Shown here piece after piece: positions 1 through 5,126 of a DNA stretch of 5,126 bases; within the stretch, counting starts at the first letter, position 1; each line of letters opens with the position of its first letter. The translations under genes were made by a program, and so were the position numbers. Below the pieces are notes generated by a model. That model had not been told where the DNA came from, did not search any database, and was given only the letters and a program-made list of their open reading frames with translations. This DNA comes from Actinomycetota bacterium. GTDB taxonomy: Bacteria; Actinomycetota; Humimicrobiia; Humimicrobiales; Humimicrobiaceae. Where the stretch lies: contig JACIXO010000118.1 of assembly GCA_014360385.1 (NCBI GenBank), positions 1 through 5,126 of the forward strand. Direction: 5' to 3'.

Positions 1-519
1 GTATGTTTTACCTACCCTTCTGGATTTAAACTCCTCAGAAAGCAATCTATGAACATTGTCATTTTTTGCTATGATAATGAGTCCTGATGTATCCTTATCC
101 AATCTATGAACTATTCCAGCTCTTACCTCCCCTGCCAGAAGGGATAGCCTACTACAGTAATACAGTATAGCATTAACCAGTGTATTTTCAGTGTGACCTG
201 ATGAGGGATGAGTTACTATGCCAGCTTTCTTTGAAACGATAAGAAGCCAATCATCTTCGTAGACTACCTTTAAGTCTATCTTCTGGGGTTTTATACTTAT
301 TTCCTGGCCGTTTAAATCCAGGTCATCCAGGCATACTTTATCACCAGCTACTAATCTATGATTCTTACTTACAATTCTCGTTCCAACTTTTACTTTTCCT
401 TCTTTTATTAACTTCTGAACAAAACTCCTCGACTTACCTGGTAAATTTTCACTTAAGAATATATCAAGCCTCTTTCCCGAGTCAACATCTTTTACTGAAA
501 GCTCTAAAGCTTTACTCAA
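1..519 (-). CDS. rluD: RluC/RluD-family 23S rRNA pseudouridine synthase, C-terminus beyond the left edge
   Basis: Converts uridine to pseudouridine in 23S rRNA, acting in the cytoplasm during large-subunit assembly. Seen: 173 residues, about the first half of a protein that is usually 300-325 aa. Residues about 15-65 form an S4 RNA-binding domain (GKRLDIFLSE, then SRSFVQKLIKEGKVKVG and a closing GDKV). The catalytic domain begins near residue 83 (VVYEDDWLLIVSKKAGIVTHP). The family signature HRLDKDTSG is at 138-146, with D141 the expected catalytic aspartate. The frame is open to position 1 and ends in SRRVGKTY, which matches the family segment just after the active site. The start is TTG at 519: an in-frame TGA lies 12 bases upstream and no ATG or GTG is available nearby. 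It follows lspA after 32 bp and probably depends on the same transcript. The family is secure; assignment to RluD rather than another RluA-family member is inferred from the S4 domain and the lspA neighbour. Confidence 0.93.
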   Translation of the reverse strand, partial: MSKALELSVKDVDSGKRLDIFLSENLPGKSRSFVQKLIKEGKVKVGTRIVSKNHRLVAGDKVCLDDLDLNGQEISIKPQKIDLKVVYEDDWLLIVSKKAGIVTHPSSGHTENTLVNAILYYCSRLSLLAGEVRAGIVHRLDKDTSGLIIIAKNDNVHRLLSEEFKSRRVGKTY

Positions 520-531
520 TTTTGATTGGTT

Positions 532-540
532 TCACCCTTC
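532..540 (-). promoter_or_regulatory. Shine-Dalgarno-like site of the rluD-family gene
   Basis: The minus strand reads GAAGGGTGA in the 32-bp gap between the lspA stop and the TTG start at 519. The GGGTGA core is 12 bases from the TTG, longer than ideal. Together with the TTG codon this suggests modest initiation, perhaps helped by ribosomes finishing lspA. A GTG inside the site opens a frame that stops after seven codons, so it is not the start. Confidence 0.5.
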
Positions 541-551
541 TTTACTAAATT

Positions 552-1043
552 TCAAATTTTAAAACAGGCTGCTCTGTTCTTAAATATTATAAAAATAAGA
601 AGACAAAAACCAATAACTATGAAACTGTCAGCCACGTTAAAAACAGGCCAGAAAACAAAGTTTATGAAATCAGTTACCTCCCCCAGAATAAACCTGTCTA
701 TCAAATTTCCCACAGCTCCGCCAAGAACAAAGCCCAGTGAAATATTATAAAGCACCGAGCTTATATTTAGCTTTGCCTTCAAAATAATTATCAGAATTAC
801 AGCTATAATAGAAACAATTATAAAAATATTAGTTTTATTCGGGAAAAGCCCAAAAGCTACCCCGCTATTTCTAACATGAGTAATGAAAAGAACACCAGGA
901 ATAACTTCAATAGAGCTGTTCGGCGGAATATTTTGATTTATTATATACTTGGTCAGCTGATCAAGAAATACAATTAAAGCTGCGCTTATCAAAAAAATAA
1001 AGTTCATTAACATAATATTCCCTATATATTTCCTATATCTCAT
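552..1043 (-). CDS. lspA: Lipoprotein signal peptidase (signal peptidase II)
   Basis: An inner-membrane aspartyl protease that removes the signal peptide from prolipoproteins just before the lipid-modified cysteine. Seen: 163 aa, normal family length, with about four hydrophobic segments (near 14-30, 72-90, 97-117 and 132-154). All family blocks are present: FLDQLTK (26-32), RNSGVAFG (58-65), GNLIDR (112-117) and FNVADS (135-140). D116 and D139 are the expected catalytic pair. The start is uncertain. ATG 1043 gives the longest frame and adds a basic RYRK tail consistent with a cytoplasmic N-terminus, but no Shine-Dalgarno sequence precedes it closely. ATG 1013 (residue 11) has AGGG six bases upstream and would give 153 aa, also a normal length. 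The leader contains tandem duplications. It sits between ileS and the rluD-family gene and is probably co-transcribed with them. Confidence 0.95.
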   Translation of the reverse strand: MRYRKYIGNIMLMNFIFLISAALIVFLDQLTKYIINQNIPPNSSIEVIPGVLFITHVRNSGVAFGLFPNKTNIFIIVSIIAVILIIILKAKLNISSVLYNISLGFVLGGAVGNLIDRFILGEVTDFINFVFWPVFNVADSFIVIGFCLLIFIIFKNRAACFKI

Positions 1044-1046
1044 TAG

Positions 1047-1068
1047 ATACCATATTTATACCATATTT
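1047..1068. repeat. 11-bp perfect tandem duplication in the lspA leader
   Basis: The unit ataccatattt occurs at 1047-1057 and again, directly adjoining, at 1058-1068, with no mismatch. On the mRNA strand each copy supplies an ATGGTAT, so the duplication doubles an ATG just upstream of the annotated lspA start. A weaker echo of period 11 (cctatat at 1021 and 1032) continues into the first lspA codons. Confidence 0.9.
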
Positions 1069-1092
1069 CCTTACAATTTTTCCTTACAATTT
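1067..1092. repeat. 13-bp perfect tandem duplication in the lspA leader
   Basis: The unit ttccttacaattt is at 1067-1079 and 1080-1092, with no mismatch and no spacer. It overlaps the end of the 11-bp duplication by two bases. On the mRNA each copy carries TAAGGAA, a Shine-Dalgarno-like purine stretch. A decayed third copy (ttcctttaat) may follow at 1091-1100. Confidence 0.9.
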
Positions 1093-1145
1093 CCTTTAAT
1101 AGTAGTCTTTCTTTTAATTAGCCTTTCTTTTAATCTTTCTAATAT
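1071..1145 (-). other. 25-codon open frame without a standard start, behind a strong Shine-Dalgarno sequence
   Basis: Directly after the AAGGAGGAG at 1146-1154, one minus-strand frame stays open for 24 sense codons (ILERLKERLIKRK, then TTIKGNCKEKL) before TAA. It begins with ATA-TTA and contains no ATG or GTG; its only TTG is the last codon before the stop. The peptide would be strongly basic and perhaps helical. It may be the remnant of a small gene whose start was lost, or chance reading of purine-rich leader DNA. I do not claim it is expressed. Confidence 0.2.
1103..1134. repeat. 16-bp near-perfect tandem duplication between ileS and lspA
   Basis: The copies are 1103-1118 (tagtctttcttttaat) and 1119-1134 (tagcctttcttttaat), adjoining and differing at a single base. 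On the mRNA strand they read ATTAAAAGAAAG followed by RCTA. This is the third and outermost of three independent duplications packed into 1047-1134. Confidence 0.88.
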
Positions 1146-1154
1146 CTCCTCCTT
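1146..1154 (-). promoter_or_regulatory. Orphan strong Shine-Dalgarno sequence
   Basis: The minus strand reads AAGGAGGAG, the best anti-16S match in the window. No ATG, GTG or TTG follows within the usual 4-12 bases; the nearest ATG is about 80 bases downstream. It lies about 100 bases upstream of the lspA start, so it cannot serve lspA directly. It may belong to a lost small gene or act as a ribosome standby site. Confidence 0.4.
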
Positions 1155-1200
1155 TTATACGTGAATAATACAAGAATAAAATCCTTAAAAATAATGATTT

Positions 1201-4200
1201 TCAAACAATGCTTCCAGTCACCTTTATACCTATCAACAAATCAGAACCATTAACATTAACCTCTCTAGCAAACATCTTCTCTTCAAGCTTAAAACCAAGA
1301 TTTTCACTCAAAGTCTCTTTCATAATGTATTCTCTGTATTTCTCAATTATAGCTCTTTCTTTGGACAGACACTCAATAGCAAGACTTATAGTGTTTTCAA
1401 TCTGAAATCCTGCTTCTTTCCTCAAATTCTGAATCTTATGAACAAGTTCTCTACAAAAACCTTCCTCTAAAAGTTCACCAGAAATAGAAGTGGGTAGAGC
1501 TACCGTAAATTCTCCATCACTTTCCACTCCAAAATCTTCTCTCTGCTTAACTTCAACCAAAATCTCTTCTGGGCTCAAAGTTAACTTTTTCCCATCCACA
1601 AAAAGGTCGACATTCTTATTATTCCCAACCTTCAGTGCAAGTTGAGCAGGATTTTCACTCAGGAGGGCTTCTCTTATCTTAGGAACAGCTGAACCATACT
1701 TTGGACCCAATAACTTAAGGTTGGGTTTTACTTCATACACTATCAAATCCTCCAGTTTTTCAACCAGCTCTACTTTTTTAACATTAAGTTCATCTTTTAT
1801 TAAATCCTCAAAATGCTTTATCGCTTCTTTCTTCTTAGTGTCATTACAAAAATGTATTTTAACACTCTCAAGAGGCTGCCTTGTCTTAATTCCTATCTTA
1901 CTTCTGACAGACCTTCCCAAACCAACAACTTTCCTTGCAACATCCATTTTGAAATTAAGCTCTTCATCTATATAATCTTCTACTGGCTGGGGATAACTTT
2001 CCAGATGAACACTTTCTTCACCGGTCCTGAGACTTCCAACCAGGTTCTGATATATCTCTTCACTTAAGAAAGGGATATAGGGGGCACAGAGTTTAGAAAG
2101 AGAAACCAGGCATTCGTAAAGAGTCTTATATGCACTTATCTTGTCCAGATCCTCTTCACTTTTCCAGAATCTTCTCCTGCTTCTCCTTACATACCAGTTA
2201 GAGAGGTCATCAACAAACTGCTGTATTAATCTTCCGCTATCTGTTACATTAAATTCATCCATAAGCTCGTTTACTTTCTTTATAGTCTGATTGAGTTCAG
2301 AGATTATCCATCTATCAATTTCACATCTCTGGTCTACATCCAGTTCATATTTTGAGGGATCAAACTTGTCAATATTGGCATAGATTACAAAAAAGGAGTA
2401 GGTATTCCACAAAGTTAAAATGAATTTTCTTATGACTTCATCCACTGCTTTTACTGAAAAATTTTTAGGAAGCCATGGAGACACACCTGTAAAGAAGTAC
2501 CATCTTAATGCATCCGCACCCTGCTTATTCAAAACTTCCAATGGTTCTACTACATTTCCCTTAGATTTGCTCATTTTCTGGCCATATTCATCATTAATCA
2601 GCCCAAGGCACAAAACATTTCTATAACATGACCTGCCAGAAAGAATAGTAGAGATAGCCATTAAGGTATAAAACCAGCCCCGTGTCTGGTCAATAGCTTC
2701 ACAAATAAAATCAGCAGGAAAATTCTCTTCAAACAAACTCTTATTTTCAAATGGGTAGTGGAATTGTGCATAAGGCATGGACCCTGAATCAAACCAGACA
2801 TCTATTACTTCTGGAACCCTGTGCATTTCCTTGCCACATATCTCACATTTTATTACAATCTCATCCACATAGGGTCTATGAAGATCAAGACTATCTGGCA
2901 TATTTATAGACTTTTGCCTTAATTCGTCCACGCTTCCAATACAGATTTTATGACCACTATCATCTACCCATATGGGTAAAGGAGTGCCCCAATATCTTTC
3001 GCGGCTTAATGCCCAGTCAACATTATTCTCAAGCCATTTTCCAAATCTCCCATACTTAATGTGATTAGGATACCAGTTAACTTCTTCATTAGATTTTATT
3101 AGCTTGTCCTTTATTGAAGAAGTTTTTATATACCAGCTCCTCTTGGCAAAGTATATAAGCCTGCTTTCACATCTCCAGCAAAATGGATATGAGTGGACAA
3201 TCTTATCAACTTTAAAAAGAAGGCCCCTCATTTCCAAATCGTGTATTATTTCAGGGTTTGCCTCATCGATACTGAGGTTACCAAACTTATCCACCACTTC
3301 CTCGAATTTTCCTTCTTCATTTACCATCCTAACGATGGGTAAACCGTTTTCTTTCCCCACACTCATATCATCTTCCCCAAATGCAGGAGCAATGTGAACG
3401 ATTCCTGTCCCTTCACTGGTGGAAACAAAATCTCCACTTATCACCTTGAAAGCATTCTTCTTCTCATTTCCATTCACATAGTCATATACTGGAACATATG
3501 AAAGCAAGACCAGATCTTTTCCTTTAAACTCATCCACCACTTCGTAATTTCCTACCTGACTGAAAACTTCCCCAAGAAGGTCTTTTGCTAAAATATAACT
3601 TTCGTCACCAGCAGTAACTTTAACATACTGAGCAGCTTCATTTACTGCACAGGCAACATTAGAAATGAGAGTCCATGGAGTAGTTGTCCAGACCAGAAGA
3701 TAAGCACCCTTTTGACCACTTAGAGGAAATTTCACCACTATGGAATAATCCTCCACATCTTTGTACCCAAGAGCAACTTCATGAGATGAAAGCGCAGTTC
3801 CACAACGAGGGCAATAAGGGACTATTTTATAATCTTCATACAGTAAATTTTTCTCCCATATATTTTTTAATATCCACCAGACAGTTTCGATATACTCGTT
3901 CTTAAAGGTATAATAGGCATTATCCATATCTATCCAGAAACCAATCCTCTCCGTTAACTTTCTCCATTCACTCTCATACTTCATAACACTTTCTTTACAT
4001 AACCTGTTAAACTTTTCAATACCTATTTTTTCTATTTCTTTCTTGGAATTTATGCCCAATTCTTTTTCAACTTCCAGTTCCACCGGGAGTCCATGGGTAT
4101 CCCATCCCGCTTTTCTCGGAACATGGTAGCCCTTCATCGTCTTATACCTGGGAAATATATCCTTAAAAACCCTCGACAAAACATGGTGAACTCCAGGCGC

Positions 4201-4359
4201 ACCGTTTGCCGTGGGAGGACCCTCATAAAAAACAAATCTCGGCTTATCAGCGGTTTTCTGAAGGCTTTTTTCAAATATTTTATTTTCTTTCCAGAACTTA
4301 AGAATTCTTTCTTCTAATTCAACAAGATTTACTTCGCTACTGACTTTTTTGAAAACCAT
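1201..4359 (-). CDS. ileS: Isoleucyl-tRNA synthetase, IleRS2 type with GVHH signature
   Basis: Charges tRNA-Ile with isoleucine using ATP and hydrolyses misformed valyl products; cytoplasmic. Numbering from the longest start (4374, 1057 aa): the class I HxGH position reads GVHH at 61-64, within PPTANGAP-GVHH-VLSR. CPRCG (188-192) and CWRC (399-402) form a probable zinc site. The CP1 editing domain has WTTTPWTL (229-236) and GTGIVHIAPAFGEDD (322-336). DWALSRERYWGTPLPIW (453-469), DVWFDSGSMPYAQ (525-537) and KMSKSKGN (600-607) complete the catalytic core. The anticodon-binding helical domain includes LSNWYVRRSRRRFW (724-737), followed by a long C-terminal region with RELVHKIQNLRKEAGF (975-990), typical of IleRS2. 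Start choice: ATG 4359 has GGAAGGG six bases upstream and gives the usual N-terminus MVFKKV; ATG 4374 has AGGAG only one base away, which is too close. No T-box leader is visible. It is complete, with no frameshift. Confidence 0.97.
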   Translation of the reverse strand: MVFKKVSSEVNLVELEERILKFWKENKIFEKSLQKTADKPRFVFYEGPPTANGAPGVHHVLSRVFKDIFPRYKTMKGYHVPRKAGWDTHGLPVELEVEKELGINSKKEIEKIGIEKFNRLCKESVMKYESEWRKLTERIGFWIDMDNAYYTFKNEYIETVWWILKNIWEKNLLYEDYKIVPYCPRCGTALSSHEVALGYKDVEDYSIVVKFPLSGQKGAYLLVWTTTPWTLISNVACAVNEAAQYVKVTAGDESYILAKDLLGEVFSQVGNYEVVDEFKGKDLVLLSYVPVYDYVNGNEKKNAFKVISGDFVSTSEGTGIVHIAPAFGEDDMSVGKENGLPIVRMVNEEGKFEEVVDKFGNLSIDEANPEIIHDLEMRGLLFKVDKIVHSYPFCWRCESRLIYFAKRSWYIKTSSIKDKLIKSNEEVNWYPNHIKYGRFGKWLENNVDWALSRERYWGTPLPIWVDDSGHKICIGSVDELRQKSINMPDSLDLHRPYVDEIVIKCEICGKEMHRVPEVIDVWFDSGSMPYAQFHYPFENKSLFEENFPADFICEAIDQTRGWFYTLMAISTILSGRSCYRNVLCLGLINDEYGQKMSKSKGNVVEPLEVLNKQGADALRWYFFTGVSPWLPKNFSVKAVDEVIRKFILTLWNTYSFFVIYANIDKFDPSKYELDVDQRCEIDRWIISELNQTIKKVNELMDEFNVTDSGRLIQQFVDDLSNWYVRRSRRRFWKSEEDLDKISAYKTLYECLVSLSKLCAPYIPFLSEEIYQNLVGSLRTGEESVHLESYPQPVEDYIDEELNFKMDVARKVVGLGRSVRSKIGIKTRQPLESVKIHFCNDTKKKEAIKHFEDLIKDELNVKKVELVEKLEDLIVYEVKPNLKLLGPKYGSAVPKIREALLSENPAQLALKVGNNKNVDLFVDGKKLTLSPEEILVEVKQREDFGVESDGEFTVALPTSISGELLEEGFCRELVHKIQNLRKEAGFQIENTISLAIECLSKERAIIEKYREYIMKETLSENLGFKLEEKMFAREVNVNGSDLLIGIKVTGSIV

Positions 4360-4365
4360 ATCGAA

Positions 4366-4372
4366 CCCTTCC
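4366..4372 (-). promoter_or_regulatory. Shine-Dalgarno sequence deciding the ileS start
   Basis: GGAAGGG on the minus strand lies six bases before ATG 4359. A second candidate, AGGAG at 4376-4380, is one base before ATG 4374 (too near) and 16 bases before ATG 4359 (far). The spacing favours 4359, giving a 1052-aa protein. Confidence 0.55.
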
Positions 4373-4404
4373 ATACTCCTGAATTATATTGGTCATGTTG
4401 TTAC

Positions 4405-4433
4405 ATTTTTTCCAGACCAGAAATTCTTGACAA
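4405..4433 (-). promoter_or_regulatory. Possible sigma-70-type promoter of ileS
   Basis: TTGTCA (complement of 4428-4433, five of six to TTGACA), a 17-base spacer, then AAAAAT (complement of 4405-4410, four of six to TATAAT). This would start a short leader of about 35-40 bases before ATG 4359. The -10 match is weak in an AT-rich context, so chance is a real alternative. A second -35-like TTGACC (4445-4450) has an even poorer -10 partner. Confidence 0.3.
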
Positions 4434-4452
4434 AAGACAGAAACGGTCAAGA
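4425..4452. repeat. 7-bp inverted repeat upstream of ileS
   Basis: Arms tcttgac (4425-4431) and gtcaaga (4446-4452) are perfect complements around a 14-base centre. One arm overlaps the -35-like TTGTCA and the other contains TTGACC. It could be an operator for a dimeric regulator or a small RNA hairpin. No T-run follows, so it is not an intrinsic terminator for the DUF72 gene. Confidence 0.35.
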
Positions 4453-4497
4453 TCGTTCTATAGATTTTATATAATTAGAATAACTTTGTGAAGTCTT

Positions 4498-5126
4498 CTA
4501 GTCCTTTCTAAGCAAGTTCATCAGTATCCTTGCAGACTCTACAGCCTTGGCCTGGTAATGATTGTTAAAATAAACATAAGTTTTTTTGGTATTTTCAACC
4601 AGCCTTTTAATTCTGGGAACCCAATCCAGAAGCTCGTCCTCCGAATACTGGTAATCATATCTCTGATAAGAATATTTGTGATCCCACCAGTTATCAGAAT
4701 TTCTTCCATGAAATCTCACATATCCAGTTTCATTCGTGTTTATGTCCGTAGGTGGAAGTAGCCCCTTAAGAACAGGTTCATCCACATTGCAAAAACTAAC
4801 ATCCAAACTTTTAAGACATTCCAGAGTCCTGCTATTAAGCCAGTACCTGTTTCTGAACTCGAAACAAATACTATATTCCGGAAACTTATCTCTTATCCAT
4901 TTAAGATAATCTAAATTTCTCTCACCAAACCTGAACGACCATGGAAACTGGAACAGGATGGACCCAAGCTGCCCATTTCTGGCAATAAACTCGATTGCTT
5001 TTGAAAATTTCTCAATATCATCTAAATCGAACCTCAAAGTATGAGTAAACACTGCTGGAGCTTTGACTGAAAAGATAAATCCTTTTTCCACTTTTTCTAA
5101 GAGATTTCTAAAAACAAAAAAATTAG
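4498..5126 (-). CDS. DUF72 / YecE-like protein, N-terminus beyond the right edge
   Basis: Member of the DUF72 family (YecE-like, predicted TIM-barrel fold); the biochemical function is not established. Seen: 208 residues and the stop codon. The frame stays open to the window edge with family-like sequence (NFFVFRNLLEKVEKGFIF), so the in-frame GTG at 5091 is probably internal and the gene is 5'-truncated here. Counting from that GTG: SVKAP (8-12), LGSILFQFPWSF (42-53), FEFRNRYW (77-84), YVRFHGRN (124-131), YDYQYSEDEL (145-154), and YVYFNNHYQAKAVESA (172-187). These are the conserved blocks of the second half of the family and reach the normal C-terminus. It lies 123-138 bp upstream of ileS on the same strand, with no terminator in between. 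The co-location gives no clear hint about its role. Confidence 0.9.
   Translation of the reverse strand, partial: NFFVFRNLLEKVEKGFIFSVKAPAVFTHTLRFDLDDIEKFSKAIEFIARNGQLGSILFQFPWSFRFGERNLDYLKWIRDKFPEYSICFEFRNRYWLNSRTLECLKSLDVSFCNVDEPVLKGLLPPTDINTNETGYVRFHGRNSDNWWDHKYSYQRYDYQYSEDELLDWVPRIKRLVENTKKTYVYFNNHYQAKAVESARILMNLLRKD

Noticed and set aside
526..750. Open frame on the plus strand across the lspA 3' end
   Set aside because: It lies antisense to lspA, which has complete catalytic motifs; the plus-strand translation has no recognisable domain and no ribosome binding site.
1047..1134. CRISPR array
   Set aside because: The repeats are two-copy, adjoining, of three unrelated units and have no spacers.
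1151..1176. Promoter for lspA from TATAAA near 1153-1158
   Set aside because: TATAAA adjoins the orphan Shine-Dalgarno, and no -35-like hexamer lies 16-18 bases upstream; TTGTAT is only 8 bases away.
1208..4317. Several 65-97 residue open frames on the plus strand within ileS
   Set aside because: All are antisense to a long, fully conserved IleRS frame and show low-complexity Ser/Leu/Phe-rich translations typical of shadow frames.
4425..4452. Intrinsic terminator of the DUF72 gene
   Set aside because: The 7-bp stem has a 14-base loop, low GC and no following T-run on the minus strand.
4375..4497. T-box riboswitch for ileS
   Set aside because: The gap is too short, and neither the T-box core sequence nor a terminator/antiterminator pair is present.
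5089..5091. GTG at 5091 as the true start of the DUF72 gene
   Set aside because: The frame continues upstream to the window edge with family-like sequence, and the family needs about 40-60 more N-terminal residues.

Overview
This 5.1 kb window is gene-dense and AT-rich, and every gene lies on the minus strand. Transcription order, right to left, is: a 5'-truncated DUF72/YecE-like gene (runs off the right edge), ileS, lspA, and a 3'-truncated RluD-family pseudouridine synthase gene (runs off the left edge). The translations use many AGA/AGG arginine and ATA isoleucine codons, and the gene order ileS-lspA-rluD is a housekeeping arrangement seen in many bacteria, including Firmicutes and allied low-GC lineages. 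I therefore read the source as a low-GC bacterium, but the window does not allow a firmer assignment. No mobile element, CRISPR array, tRNA or rRNA gene is visible.

Layout: 1-519 is the N-terminal half of an RluC/RluD-type 23S rRNA pseudouridine synthase, with an S4 domain and the HRLDKDTSG catalytic motif, starting at TTG. A 32-bp gap with a Shine-Dalgarno-like site separates it from lspA (552-1043), the lipoprotein signal peptidase. The 157-bp gap at 1044-1200 holds three adjacent short tandem duplications with units of 16, 13 and 11 bp, and a strong Shine-Dalgarno sequence with no usable start codon behind it. ileS (1201 to 4359 or 4374) encodes a long IleRS2-type isoleucyl-tRNA synthetase. 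A 123-bp gap (4375-4497) carries a 7-bp inverted repeat and a weak promoter candidate. The DUF72 gene occupies 4498 to the window end.

How the genes relate: ileS, lspA and rluD probably form one transcription unit, since no terminator is visible between them. They serve translation (tRNA charging, ribosomal RNA modification) and lipoprotein maturation. The DUF72 gene is of unknown function and may or may not share the transcript.

I found no new multi-gene system. The most notable points are: (1) the class I signature HxGH of ileS reads GVHH, the swapped form linked in the literature to mupirocin hyper-resistance in some IleRS2 enzymes; and (2) the run of fresh-looking tandem duplications in the lspA leader, which lies beside an uncertain lspA start, two tiny upstream frames and an orphan Shine-Dalgarno sequence.
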